DNA of 64,000 bases, taken from assembly GCA_916048095.2 (NCBI GenBank), contig OU696573.1:6735806-6799805 (forward strand). Direction: 5' to 3'. Each line of letters opens with the position of its first letter. The stretch's first letter is position 1. Shown here piece after piece: positions 1-10,960 of this stretch. The translations under genes and the position numbers were made by a program. Under the pieces are notes generated by a model that searched no databases, was not told the DNA's origin, and saw only the letters and a list, made by a program, of their open reading frames with translations. The stretch is from Sacculina carcini. Taxonomy: Eukaryota; Arthropoda; Thecostraca; Sacculinidae.

Positions 1-1229
1 AGTTGTTTTTGTGTTAGAGGCTTTGGGAAGTCTTTGACAGCGGCGATCTTGTCATTCGTAGGCGTAATACCATATTCGGTAATTGTGTGACCGAGAAATG
101 TGAGATTATTTACAGCGAATACACATTTTCCTGGGTTGACTCGAATTCCGAATTTGACGAGGCGTTTGAGGACAGTTTCGATGTGTTCAAGGTGCTCTTC
201 TTGAGATTTGCTGGCAATCAAAATATCATCTATGTACACAAACGTAAAAGGCAACCCTCGTAGTACCGTATCCATCAACCGTTGCATTGTTTGCGCACTG
301 TTGCGCAGGCCAAATGGCATTCTGGTCATCTCGAAAAGACCAAACGGTGTAGTGATGGCGGTCTTGTGAACATCATCAGGATGTACTGGTATTTTAAAAT
401 ACGCTTTGGAGAGATCTATCTTTGAGAATATTTTGGCGCCATGCAATGAGACAGTAAAGTCCTGCAGATAAGGTAAGCTGTATCTGTCTGCGACCGTTAT
501 TCTGTTTAGAGCGCGATAGTCGCCGCACGGGCGCCACTCGCCAGGCGCGGATTTAGACACCATATGCAGAGCGTTAGCGTATTGGCTTTTGCTGGGGCGA
601 ACAATGTCTTGTGTCAGCATGTTTTGAAACTCACGTTTGGCGAGCTGAAGTCTGGCGGTGTCGAGTCGCCGTGGCCGGCAGTACACGGGCTGACCGGTTG
701 TTTCGATTCGATGATACACACCGTGCTGCTGTGCTCCTCCGACGATCGGTGACGACGTGAGGCGGGGGTACTTGGCAAGAAGCTGCTGAAATGTACAGTT
801 TGAGTTGTTGAGGCATAACGCTATTTGCGGAGATGCGCGTGTCTTGTTGCCGCTTACCGTGAGTTTTGTCTCGTTGTCGATGAGTTGTCGCAGCCGTGGG
901 TTAACGCTGATGTTGTGATGCGCCAGGAAATTACACCCGATGATAGAAAAATCTATGTCGGCCAGAAGAAACGACCACAGGAAGTTGCGGCGCAAGCCTA
1001 GAGACACAGTTACGTCTTTAGTGCCGAACGTGTTGATACGGCTATTGTTGACTGCTTGTAGGACTAGCGGAGATGGCTGATCAGTTGATTGGTACGCCAG
1101 TATGCTGTACTGTGCACCAGTGTCGATCAAAAACTTGATACCGGTGGTTGAATCCTGGATAAAAAACGTTGTGTCATTCTGGCTAGTAGATGCGATGATG
1201 AGGGGCGAACCTGGCTTATCGCTCCTCAT
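1..1229 (-). CDS. gypsy pol: protease and reverse transcriptase (runs off window)
   Basis: Minus-strand Ty3/gypsy polyprotein with no stop from its ATG at 1227-1229 to the window edge. In order it shows an aspartic protease with a LIDTGAQYS active site (about residues 30-45), a linker, then the RT palm with PFGL and a YIDD catalytic box at 225-236, and the thumb start. It would convert element RNA to cDNA inside gag particles. The ATG overlaps the stop of the gag frame as ATGA, a coupling arrangement that supports this start. RNase H and integrase must lie left of the window. No internal break is visible, so this part could be functional, but the gag upstream is damaged. The family assignment rests on motif order and is secure; activity is inferred. 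Confidence 0.88.
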   Translation of the reverse strand, partial: MRSDKPGSPLIIASTSQNDTTFFIQDSTTGIKFLIDTGAQYSILAYQSTDQPSPLVLQAVNNSRINTFGTKDVTVSLGLRRNFLWSFLLADIDFSIIGCNFLAHHNISVNPRLRQLIDNETKLTVSGNKTRASPQIALCLNNSNCTFQQLLAKYPRLTSSPIVGGAQQHGVYHRIETTGQPVYCRPRRLDTARLQLAKREFQNMLTQDIVRPSKSQYANALHMVSKSAPGEWRPCGDYRALNRITVADRYSLPYLQDFTVSLHGAKIFSKIDLSKAYFKIPVHPDDVHKTAITTPFGLFEMTRMPFGLRNSAQTMQRLMDTVLRGLPFTFVYIDDILIASKSQEEHLEHIETVLKRLVKFGIRVNPGKCVFAVNNLTFLGHTITEYGITPTNDKIAAVKDFPKPLTQKQ

Positions 1230-2118
1230 TGCAAGTTTAAATCAAACGTGCACGGTTTGACGCAGGCTTTGGCTCTAGCGCCGAAATGTTTGTGGTACCA
1301 GCACGCGGTACCTGAGTTTGAGTCGTTGTCGTCGAGCTCCGCCAAACGAACTCGAGACTGTGAACGCCTCTGTACGTGCTGGGTAGAAGAGGCGGGGCGA
1401 CGAGGTTCCGCGGATAGTCGCTGCAGATGGCGCTGAATTTCGTCCAGCTGACGTTTGACGGCCGCTAGTTCCCTTGCGTTCGCCGTACATTGTGTGCAGC
1501 TCCCGCCTGTAGTTTCGCACGGGCGCTCTGTTCTGTGTGTGTGGCCACTTACGGCGCTTATGAGACCCGTCGCTCTCGGCAGTGATGATATCACTCGGTC
1601 GGCTGCACCTGCAAGTGTTTCTAGAGTAGTGTCTGCCGGCAGGAATTGGAGAAGCGGAGCTGCTGCTTCAGGCATCGCCTTCATGTCTGCGACCGACCGT
1701 TCCAATTCCTGCCGGCAGATCGCCTTCATGAAGATCTACCGTACCAGTTCAGACTCGCCGTCTTTCAAATACGGCGAATTTAATTCCTGCAAATGACGCA
1801 GAAACTGTGTGGGCTTGCGGTCACCTAGCTCTTGAGCGCTTAACACTGACCTGATCTTTTCCTCCGCCGATTTACCGAGTCGAGACAGCAGCGCGGCGCA
1901 CAGCTGTGTGTAGCAGTGGTCAGGAGGCTGCCGAATGAGGTCGATGAACTCCATGACGTGGTGCGCTGGCAGCATAGAAACTGCCGTCTGGAACCGCGTT
2001 TCTTCATCGCTGATTTTTGTGCGCTTGAAGTAGAGCTCGAGCTGAATTACCCAGATGTGTGGACTGTCTTCAACGAATGGCGGGGCGGGCCTCCCACAGC
2101 GGGCTTGTCAAAAGACAT
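1226..2118 (-). pseudogene. gypsy gag, damaged
   Basis: Minus-strand gag of the element whose pol begins at 1229. From the ATG at 2116-2118 the frame is lost after about 10 codons by a one-base shift near 2085-2105. The rest continues in one frame to a TAG at 1736-1738 and then to the real stop at 1226-1228. The capsid-like part has the common gypsy gag pattern (aromatic near the start, helix-rich, QLLxxLG-like residues). The C-terminus carries a C-x2-H-x8-C-x3-C cluster (CWYHKHFG...CVKPC), typical of the gag end in this lineage. A 19 bp inverted repeat (1632-1650 and 1701-1719) and a direct repeat surround the segment just after the TAG, suggesting a local templated insertion. Gag would form the particle; this copy is probably not functional. 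Confidence 0.75.
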
Positions 2119-2181
2119 AGTGCGCGGCGTAATGGCAAAACAACCACAATCAGAGCTGTAACCGATAAACTCAATGAAGTG

Positions 2182-2199
2182 ATCACGTCGGGGTCACCA
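2182..2199 (-). promoter_or_regulatory. tRNA-Trp-type primer binding site
   Basis: Read on the minus strand, the 18 bases starting TGGTGACCCCGACG are complementary to the 3' end of a eukaryotic tRNA-Trp (ending CGGGGTCA plus CCA). It lies three bases downstream of the presumed LTR end (CA at 2203-2204), where minus-strand cDNA synthesis would start. The tRNA identity is from memory of tRNA-Trp sequences. Confidence 0.75.
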
Positions 2200-2202
2200 C
2201 TT

Positions 2203-2440
2203 TGTTGCAACCCCTTGGGTCTGGCGAACGACACAATGGGGGACGACAACACAATATATATTCACAAGAGATCACAGTTCAGAGGCGGTTACTTACTGTG
2301 GCGAAACAAAACACAAGCAATGGTGAACAACAGAGCGAGCCAGCAACAGGGTGAGTTCTGTGGACTGGTTGTGGAACAGTGTGTGTCACCTCCGGGACGC
2401 GTACCGCTGAAACGCTGGTAGAGTGTGTGTTCGTGGTGTA
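2203..2440 (-). repeat. 5' LTR of the minus-strand gypsy
   Basis: Sequence directly upstream (minus strand) of the primer site. It ends in CA at 2203-2204 and contains a TATATATTGTG box near 2252-2262. The outer boundary is uncertain because a different, truncated gypsy element follows at about 2430-2480 and the matching 3' LTR is outside the window. The roughly 240 bp length is an estimate. Confidence 0.5.
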
Positions 2441-3008
2441 TGGGCAAATGTTTTTGACCTACATTTGCACAGGCGCCACAAGCTCTTGTCGAAAGTTTCT
2501 ACGTTGACGTTAGATCAAACATTGGATATCAGTCGTACGTTTGAAGCAAATCAGGCTCATATTGTTACATTTCAGAGAGATTCTCAGTCAGTGAATGCTG
2601 ATAAAATCGAAAAATCCTACTTCACACAATGAAAAAACAGTGAAAAGATGTGTTTTCTGTGGAAAATCACACAGTCTTGATCGTCGTGTTTGTCCAGCGA
2701 CAAAGGCTACATGTCATAACTGTCAAAAAATTGGTCATTTCGCAGAAGTATGCAGGAGTAAACGCAAGACTACAAATTTGTCATCACGCAGAATGTTTCA
2801 TGAAGTCTCTCACGATAGAACAGCAAATGATTCCCAGGGTGTGGGTGAATCACTAGAATTCTGTACTGTTTCCAGCGAAAACAAAAATGAAGCTTTTGTT
2901 CATATTCAAGCCGAAATTCCAGGCATACGAGGAACGCATAAATTGAAAGCAACTGTAGATACAGGCGCTGACAGTAATATTTTGCCACATAGGTGTATTG
3001 ACTTATGA
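2440..3008 (+). pseudogene. gypsy gag C-terminus and protease start, 5' truncated
   Basis: Plus-strand fragment of a second gypsy element. The first frame (to 2632) has a gag helix (LTLDQTLDISRTFE) normally just before the nucleocapsid. The second frame (2595-3008) has two cysteine knuckles (RCVFCGKSH..CP and CHNCQKIGHFAEVC) and the protease site TVDTGADSN. The two frames differ, so at least one indel lies near 2595-2632. The protease runs into another frame at about 3000-3005. The 5' LTR and most of gag are absent; the left edge abuts the LTR of the minus-strand element. Normally this region packages RNA and cleaves the polyprotein. Confidence 0.8.
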
Positions 3009-4582
3009 TGCCTTCATGTGTTAATATTGAGAAAGATGACACAAAAATTCAGGTTTATGGTGGCATTCCTGTTGAACAGCGCGGGTATATTGTGATTTAC
3101 TGTACTTTCAATGGTATAACGATACCGCTGAAGTTCACGATTCTGCGGCTTGATGGTCCGATTTTGCTTGGACTGCCTGCATGTAAAAAATTTGGACTGG
3201 TTCAGTTTCACGAGAATACTTATCATGTATCACACCACTCGAATGTACAGCTCTCTGGCGTGCAGACGGAGTTTTCTGATGTGTTTACAGGACTCGGATG
3301 CCTACCAGGCACATGCAAGTTGGATATTGATCCAAGTGTGCCGGCAGTGGTTCACAATTCTCGACATTGCCCGATCAGCGTGCAGTACGAGCTGAAGGAG
3401 TAACTGCGGAGAATGGAGGAAATGGGTGTCATTGCTCCGATGTCTGAACCAACGGACTGGGTGTACAGTATCACGATCACGCCAAAACCGAACGGTAATA
3501 TACGTGTATGCCTAGACCCGAGAGATATAAATAAAGCGATTCGAAGACCACATCATCGTATTATAACTCCAAGGGAGGTAACACATGCCATGTCTGGGTC
3601 AAAATTTTTATCGAAACTTGACGTGAAATCCGGTTACTGGTCCATCAAACTGGACGAAGAATCGTGTAAATTGACTACATTCAATAGTCCTTCTGGCAGA
3701 TATTGTTTCAAAAGACTTCCCTTCGGTCTTTGTTGTTCGCAAGATATTTTTCAGATGCAGTTTGACAGAGAGCTGCAAGGACTTAATGGTGTCATCAACA
3801 TCGATGATGATATCGTCGTGTACGGACGAACTCAGGCGCAGCACGATGAACGACTCTACACACTGTTAGAACGTGCTCGCGAAGCTGGCATTGTGTTGAA
3901 CGCCAGCAAGTGTCGAATTGGTGTCAAACAGGTGACATTTTTCGGAAATGTGTATTCAGATGAAGGAATCAAGCCGGATCCGAAAAAAGTGGATGCAATA
4001 AAAAATATAAGCGCTCCAAAAAGTCGCGCCGAACTGCAAACGTTTCTAGGCATGTGCAACTATCTTTCCAAGTATGTAGCGATATTTTCGAAGAAAACTC
4101 ACAATCTCAGACAATTGTTGAAACAGGATGCGGACTTTGCATGGAACTATATCCACGAGAATGATTTTGAGTCTCTCAAGAAAATTATATGTTCTGAATC
4201 GGTATTGTCATATTACGACCCTAAAAAGGCAACCACAGTCAAAGTTGATGCTTCAAGTAGAGCTCTTGGTGCAGTGTTGCTACAGGATGGTAAACCTGTT
4301 GAGTTTGCATCAAAAATACTGACAGACATTGAGTCCCGTTACAGCAACATTGAGAGAGAATTGTTAGCTATTGTGTACGCTTGTGAGAAGTTTCATGTTT
4401 ATCTATATGGTCGTGAAACTATCGTGATTACAGATCACAAACCGCTGGAAACGATTGTGCAGAAACCGATTTGCGGTGCACCAGCGCGTCTCCAAATATT
4501 GTTAGTGCGTCTCAACGACTACAACATAAAAGTGCGGCACAGACCGGGAAAATCCATGTACATATCGGATGCTTTGTCATGA
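3005..4582 (+). pseudogene. gypsy protease end, RT and RNase H, with stops
   Basis: Continuation of the 2440-5900 element. Residues up to about 130 are the protease C-terminus and linker. The RT begins after an in-frame TAA at 3401-3403. The palm has LPFGL and an IDDDIVVYG catalytic box near 3800-3815, followed by thumb, connection and RNase H (KVDASSRALG, IERELLAIV, ITDHKPLE). The frame stops at TGA 4580-4582, exactly where relatives read DALSR. The same frame is used before and after each stop. TAA from CAA and TGA from CGA are both C-to-T changes, so the damage looks like point decay. RT/RNase H would copy the RNA; this copy is dead. Confidence 0.88.
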
Positions 4583-5896
4583 TTTTCAGTGACCAACAAA
4601 CATGACGATGAACCTATCCAACTAGATGTCCGTGTCGGATTGGTTACCTTCTCTCCGTCCCGATTGGACTAACTGCGAGAACACACCAAGCGAGATGACG
4701 AGTTGTCCGCTCTACAACGAGTAATACTGTCTGGTTGGCCTCTACGGAGGAACGAGGTTCATCAAAATGTACGCCCATATTGGAGTGTTCGTGATTCTCT
4801 TGTTATTGACGACGGATTGATACTGAAAGGTGACGCTACTGTCATACCACTTTCTCTTCGTAAATGGTATCTAGACAAAAAACATGAAGGCCATCAGGGT
4901 CTTGTCAAGATGAACCCCCGGGCGCGAAATGCTGTCTTTTGGCCCAGTATCCGCCGAGATATTGAGAAGCGTGTGGCGGAATGTCTACCGTGTCAGCATT
5001 CCAGACCATCCACCGGTGGTATCCAGATGATACCTGAACACCAACATCCGATACCCAGTGCAGCGTGGATTGATGTCAGCACAGATTTATTCCACCATAA
5101 CGGTGTTGATTACATAATAATCGTAGATCATTACTCCAAATATACCTTCGTGAGTCGTCTTGTCGAGGGAACGACAAGCAAACATGTTATCCACATCCTT
5201 GCTAAATTGTTCTCGGAGCAGGGTTCTCCACAAACTCTGTATAGCGACAATGGTCCCCAGTTTTCCAGCAAGGATTTCGAACATTTCACTAGAGCTTTTG
5301 AGTTTCGCCATGTTACATCATCACCTCATTATGCTCAAAGCAATGGCATTGCCGAAAGACATGTGAGAACAGTGAAGGAGCTGATGAGAAAATGTCACAC
5401 TCGTGCTGAGTTCTATGCCGGAATGCGGACACTTCGCTCCACTCCTATCGACGGTAATGTGTCATCTCCAGCCGAGCTATTGTTTGGTCGCAACATAGAC
5501 ATCCTACCCCGACATGTCAAACGCGGTGATGCAGAGGTCAGAACCCATCAAGAGATTGGGCGTGAACGGGAGAGATTCTTTCACAACTCTCGCTTCCGAC
5601 GTCCTGCACCGCCCTCCAGTTTCTCACAAGGTGATCGCGTGTACACCAGAGACTGTCAAACGAAGTCGTGGCAGCCAGCGACCGTGGTCGGCAGTCATTC
5701 TTGTCCGGCGTCGTACCTGCTACGGAGATCAGTCGGTGTCACAGCTGAGGGAGACAAGAAAGATCAACCAAACGAGCGGTCCGGACAGAACGCAACGTTC
5801 CCTCTGATCCGTCGAAGCGCAGCGCACATTCGACAGCCATATTGTACGCGCTCAGGCCGGGTTGTACGTCCACCAGCTCGCTTTCAAGATGAGGGG
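4583..5896 (+). pseudogene. gypsy integrase
   Basis: Same reading frame as the RT, with one more stop (TAA at about 4670) before the long open part from 4673. It shows an HHCC zinc domain (HEGHQG...CLPCQH), then the DDE core: D in DVSTDLF near 5075, D in YSDNGPQF near 5245, E in GIAERHV near 5355. A basic C-terminal tail ends next to the polypurine tract. Integrase joins cDNA ends to the genome. From 4673 to the stop at 5906 the frame is intact, so most of the damage lies upstream. Confidence 0.88.
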
Positions 5897-5900
5897 GATG
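5888..5900 (+). promoter_or_regulatory. polypurine tract of the 2.4-6 kb gypsy
   Basis: GATGAGGGGGATG sits at the pol end and directly before a TGTAAT sequence that looks like the 3' LTR start at 5899. This is the expected plus-strand primer position. Confidence 0.65.
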
Positions 5901-6200
5901 TAATATAATATATTTGTTGTTTTCATTATATAAAGTCATTGTGTGTGCTAACGGACGCGGGGGTGGCGAATGTAAATTGTGTGTGGTTCCGCGTGCGAAC
6001 ATAGCGAATGTTTCTTTCTATGTTCTCGATTTCAGAAGCATAATTATACAAGCAGCACCTCTCTCTCACCTGCCCTCCAGCACCAGCAGCCTCCACCTTT
6101 GTAAAGGCAAACAAAAAACTAAGATATATTCAGACAGGCGCGTGTGGGCATCATTGCCCCACGCGCGCCTACAAGACGTCACACTCCAACAGTCACGACT
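5899..6200 (+). repeat. 3' LTR (right edge unresolved)
   Basis: Begins TGTAAT at 5899 after the polypurine tract and has a TATATAAAG box at about 5927-5936. A GC-rich imperfect hairpin (6136-6150 against 6155-6170) lies inside or just past it. With the 5' LTR missing there is no partner to set the end, so 6200 is an estimate. Confidence 0.5.
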
Positions 6201-6334
6201 CGAACACGACTTCAAGCTCACACCGTGATACAAGGGAGCACACACACACGCGCGCACAGGCCTAACGCCCACCATCACAACCAATCAGCGGCGAGCCAGT
6301 CACTCGCTCGCCGCCGCTGGGAATCCAGACTTGA

Positions 6335-6337
<3 letters not shown>

Positions 6338-6405
<68 letters not shown>
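6338..6405. repeat. (CA)n microsatellite
   Basis: Uninterrupted CA dinucleotides (about 34 units), followed to 6557 by degenerate CA/CT-rich sequence with no gene. Reading frames through it are repeat artefacts. Confidence 0.95.
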
Positions 6406-6406
<1 letters not shown>

Positions 6407-6557
6407 GACACAGATATACACACTGGCTCACACACTCTCGCACACAATATACAATTCAACCATATACGATCACACATAGACACACTAACACTACACGTTA
6501 ACACGTTGACGCACTCACAATCTTTCACACACACCCTCTCTCTCTCACTGCACACGA

Positions 6558-7430
6558 TCACACCACACATAAAAAACGAAGTTTCAGCTCACCACATACT
6601 CGACAGTCTCGGCATACTCTCTTGACGTCTTCGACGGAGTACGGCAAATTCTTCAGTCGGATCAGGTGACTCATTCGACGTACACCTTGACGGCATAAGG
6701 CCTCATACAAATCTATAAGTGACAAAGATTGAGCGGACGCACATGACCTGGAGAGTGTATCAGCAGAAACATGCATTGATCCTGGACGATAGGCGATTTC
6801 ATAGCAATAGTTAGATAATTCTAATCGCCTCCTCAACAGTTTGTGGTTCTTAATCCTGCTGGAGAGCTGACTGCTTAAAAAATATTGACAGCTTGCTGGT
6901 CTGTCACAATACTGAATTTTCGTCCGACGAGTAGATCACGCCATTTTCTGACAGCTTCAACTATCGCCGCTGCTTCTCTCTCAACTATTGAGTGCCGTCT
7001 CTCAGCATGTGATAGAGTACGGGAGAGAAATGCGACAGGACGTCCACACTGTGACAGAACAACAGCGAGAGCGTAATCTGAGGCGTCCGTCTCAATCATG
7101 AATGGAGCGTCGTCGTCGATGGCTGCAAGGCAAGCCTGGCTTATTTCGTCTTTTAAAGCTTGGAAAGTTTCAGTCGCCTCCTGATTCATAGGAAAACTTT
7201 TCACGTTCAACAGTGGTGAAATAATCGATGAAAAGTTTGCAATCCACGACGAGTAATACGAAAAAAATCCGATAGTTCACTTCAGTGATCTGTTACAGCT
7301 CGGATTCGGCATTTCTTTCAAAGGAGTCAGTCTCTTGGGGTCGGGATTGAAAGAAACCCTTTTCGATCCGATGACCGAGAAAATCTAGTTTCCAAACGTT
7401 ATACTCACATTTATGCGGTAACAGTGATTC
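6558..7430 (-). pseudogene. gypsy pol fragment: RT end, RNase H, integrase zinc part
   Basis: Minus-strand remnant in at least three pieces. Near 7400-7230 the RT thumb/connection is recognisable (PDPKRLTPL, FFSYYSSWIANFSS). The 6875-7210 piece is RNase H (IETDASDYALA, VEREAAAIVEAV, IVTDQQ). After a frame break, 6568-6836 has the RNase H end (YRPGSMHVSADTLSR) and the start of the integrase HHCC domain (VCRDCRVC). Both ends are cut off: no LTR, no DDE core and no gag are present. It is a different gypsy lineage from its neighbours, judging by the SYYSSWI and DQQ motifs. Non-functional. Confidence 0.8.
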
Positions 7431-7439
7431 CACTCGTCA

Positions 7440-7735
7440 TAAGTAGTATCAGATGAGCCCTCGAATCGACTCGGCCTGAGTAGAGCATCCATACAGATTT
7501 GCAGATGTTTTACGAGTTAACTGGCATTAATTAAAAAATTATTGTTGAATCAATTATTGTAAACTGAGAAGTGGAGGCTTCGAACGAAAGGCTTTATTCA
7601 ACAATAAAACAATGCTATATCTGAAAAACAGAACACTGATATTAGGACATATACTACAGAAATCAATTTATAAATGACTTAGAATAATGAAGAGTTACAC
7701 ATAAGGTGAGCGTAAACTAATTAGGCAGAATGCAC
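7440..7735. other. unassigned AT-rich spacer with a small inverted repeat
   Basis: No coding signal. TTGTTGAAT at about 7543 and ATTCAACAA at about 7597 form an inverted pair some 45 bases apart. The rest may be LINE 3' UTR or older repeat. Confidence 0.4.
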
Positions 7736-9530
7736 ATTACATTGCATTACTAGTTATTACATTGCGCAACACATTACACATTATTGGTTATCAAGCACGG
7801 GTGCTAAGTGCCAAAAGAGAATATAGAGAGGACAAGTTAGTGCTGTCGGAATGGAGGAATTAGAGGCGTAGGCAACGACAACAAAAATGTGTGCAGAGCA
7901 GAAGAGAATGAGCAGTATGCTTTTTGGTTCAGAACATGACGATGAACAGAATTATAAAGACGGGGGCCAGAATTGTAGAAGGACTTGGCCAACTCATGAA
8001 GAGCAGGAGGACAAGCAAGAGGTACAGGACGGCGACTGGAAGGTCGCTCGTTGCACTGTAGGAGGGTGAACAAGTAGGAAGGAGGACACCTCGAGTGAAG
8101 AAGTATATTCACAAGACAGCAAAGCTTATGACGAATCCTCGAGGGGACTGACAACCAACCTGCTGCTGAATATGTGCAGACGTTGGCGTCCTAGGCGGAA
8201 GACGCAAAACGATCCGACAGGAGAGATTAATGATTGACTGAAGGGAGCGAAGAGATGTTTTAGGTAAGTGAAAAAACAGAGAATTGCAATAGTAGAGACG
8301 AGAGATGTCAGAATTAACAAAAAGCAGTGCGGATTATTCGTCGATGTGACGGGGTATTGGGTATAGTTGGCGCAAGATGAATCGACAGGATCTGGTAACG
8401 TTTGAAAGATGCTTGGAGAAGTCAAGTAAAGGATCAAAGGCAATGCCCAAACTACGAATATGGGAGGAAAGGGACAAATGAAGACAGGTCGGAGAAATCC
8501 TAGGGGGGTGGAATAAAATATACTCGGTCCTATCTGGGTTCAAGAGAAGATATCTAGAGGACGTCCAGGCAGGTATGTTGAACAGAAGTTAGTCGATGAG
8601 ATAGATGTTAGATGACGAAAATGGGAAGTATATTTGAATATCATCCGCATAAATGTGGAATGATATAGGATAGGTGCGGAGGGTCGAACAGAGAGAAGAA
8701 ACATAAAGATTAAACAAAAGAGGATCGAGAAGAGAGTCTTGGGGAACACCGGAAATAATGGGATAAGAAGGTGAATATACAGAGTTACAGCGCACCGAAA
8801 ATGACCGATTAGTAAGATAGGATGACAATAGAGACAGCGCTGAGGATGACCTCCATGCTGTAGGTACTGGCGGAGAATAGAGTGATTCACAAGGTCAAAA
8901 GCGGAAAAAACTCCAGCGAAATGAAGAGCCCAGAACTACCCACAGAAAAAATATGCAAGTATATCATTAAGCATAGAGGAGAACAGAGTTTCAGCTGAGT
9001 GTCCGGGAACGAAACCAGATTGGCAGGGATCTAGGGCCGAATATATACAAGGGCGGAGCTGAGGAAGAATGACAGCTTCAAGAAGCTTGGAAGGAAAAGG
9101 AAGCAGAGAAATAGGTCGATAATTGCTAGGGATGGAGGTGTCGAGGGAAGGTTTTATGATAATAATGTGACAATGGAGTGTTTGGATGCTAGGAAATTAC
9201 CATGAAGAAAAGGAGTATTCTCAAGATGGGTAAGCACAGGAGCCGGCAGTAAGATGGCGTCAGAGAGGATACGAAAGTTGGTTGGGTCAAAGGGGCACCT
9301 GGATTTTTGTAGCTTAGTTAGAAGCTTGACTGTCATCGCAGGTAAGATTGGCGAGAAGGAATGGAGGGATATATTTGAGGATGAAAATTTTAGAAGAAGG
9401 GAGCTGTGATCTAGCGAAGGCAAGTTTATCATAGAAAAAAGATGAAAAAGATGAAGGAGAAATATAGCAAGTAGCCAATTTCGAAATACCAGTGATAGAC
9501 TTCAGAGTGTGCCACCTGGAGTCAGACAAA
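7735..9530 (-). pseudogene. CR1/L2-like LINE, RT part only, frameshifted
   Basis: Minus-strand LINE ORF2 in several frames. 9154-9529 is the RT N-terminal part. 8589-8890 holds the palm with SGVPQDSLLDPLLFN and HIYADDIQIY (catalytic box at 8640-8651). 8126-8543 covers the thumb (LNPDRTEYILF). 7837-8154 is the C-terminal domain typical of CR1/L2-group elements. The 3' side (7735-7800) has TAATG-like repeats that match the tail type of the LINE ending at 30,640. The endonuclease and ORF1 are missing, consistent with 5' truncation. GVPQG has become GVPQD and several frameshifts exist, so it is dead. It is most similar in pattern to the minus-strand LINE at 57-59.6 kb. Confidence 0.8.
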
Positions 9531-9599
9531 TTTGAGCAGGATGAAAACTTATCTTTATAATATGCAGATTATTCACAAGTCACACGGTGGTGTAATGCA

Positions 9600-10262
9600 G
9601 TTCTGATCTCGATTGGCAGAATAAGACGAATGCTGACTGTCGACGCCATTAAAGCCTTGATAGCGGCACATGTCTTGCCGCTCCTGCAGTACTGTCTGCC
9701 TGTCTGGGGTGGCATATCAGTGGCGGATGAAGTACGAATATGTTGCGTCATAAGATTTGCAGCTCGACTGACCGCCGGCATTGGTAAATATGACCACGTG
9801 ACGCCAGCGCTGCGGGAGCTGAAATGACCGTCTTTTCAACAAATGGTCGCCAAAAGAGACGTCAAAGCTGTTCTCAGATTCTTGGATGAAGACGTCCCTG
9901 GGAATAGCAGCAGAAACATGTTTCAGCTCCGCAGCGCAGTGTCATCTAAATCAACAAGAGCGACCGGCGATGATCAGCTGCAAATATCAAAAACACGTTT
10001 ATCGTTGACAAAAAAGCAATTCAAGAGCCGAGCTGTCAAAAATTACAACAAATACCTGAGCAACTTTCAACTTTTAATCTTAATTTCAACTGTTTATGGT
10101 ATATTTTTAGCTTTAACTAGAAATAGACTATATATTTCCATGAATCATATGTGTTTATGCGTAATCACTTTGAGTTTATCAGTGTTTTGTGTGAATTCCT
10201 TGGAAATTTGTTCATAAAAACCATGAGTGGACAACAAATAAACATTGATTGATTGATTGAGT
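9600..10262 (+). pseudogene. LINE 3' end with (TTGA)n tail
   Basis: Plus-strand RT C-terminal domain (HVLPLLQYCLPVWG, RFAARLTAG, YDHVTPALRELK). It has one in-frame TGA at 9825-9827, where a CGA-to-TGA change would explain it, then about 100 further residues. After the stop there is a short AT-rich 3' UTR and a TTGATTGATTGATTGA tail at 10,245-10,261, which marks the element's end. The catalytic RT is missing (5' truncation). It is not the same family as the minus-strand LINE beside it. Confidence 0.7.
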
Positions 10263-10960
10263 GTGTGTAGTGTGCTTGTATGTGAGTATGTGTGTGTATT
10301 TGTATTTTTGTATTTAACCATGTATTGCCACAAACAAATATACAATGCTCAACAATAAATATCACAATGGTCAAAGGACCCGTCGAGCTAATGCTCATAG
10401 ACAGGCTTACATTTCACTTGTACAGGTGGAAATAATGCTATCAAGTCAGGTTATATAGACACAAGTACATACATGCTCACACATGCGCGCGCAATCACAT
10501 ATATACACTATTCATATACAATGATACACAACAAACACATAACCATACCTACCACAGTCTACAATATATATTCGTACACATATTCTCATACACATATTCT
10601 CATACACATATACACATGAAATAAACATGCAGCTATATGCAAACAAAGTGCACGGGTATACAACTTCCATACTCGTCTCCGCACATATTACCATACAACA
10701 CCTAACACGTATTCAATTACATACACACATGATACACATACCCACACATACACACAATGCGCAAACAGACAAATATTTTGGAAGCAAACACATAAAGACA
10801 CATATATACACACAACATACCAATACCTCATGCATAAACACATTCATACATATTTATTCTCATTCCCGGATTCATATCTATTCATAAATTCACGAATACT
10901 TAACAATTGATCGCAAAACAAAACTACATTATACAACTTTTGACCTGAGTTAAGTGGGTA
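10263..10960. repeat. CA/TA-rich low-complexity stretch
   Basis: Degenerate ACACAT and ATTCTCATACAC repeats throughout, including a 16 bp unit repeated near 10,577-10,610. No coding signal beyond repeat-driven frames. Confidence 0.7.

Noticed and set aside
2203..5900. The gypsy LTR at 2.2 kb as the 5' LTR of the plus-strand element at 2.4-5.9 kb
   Set aside because: The primer site reads on the minus strand and leads into the minus-strand gag-pol; the plus-strand gag begins mid-gene beside it.
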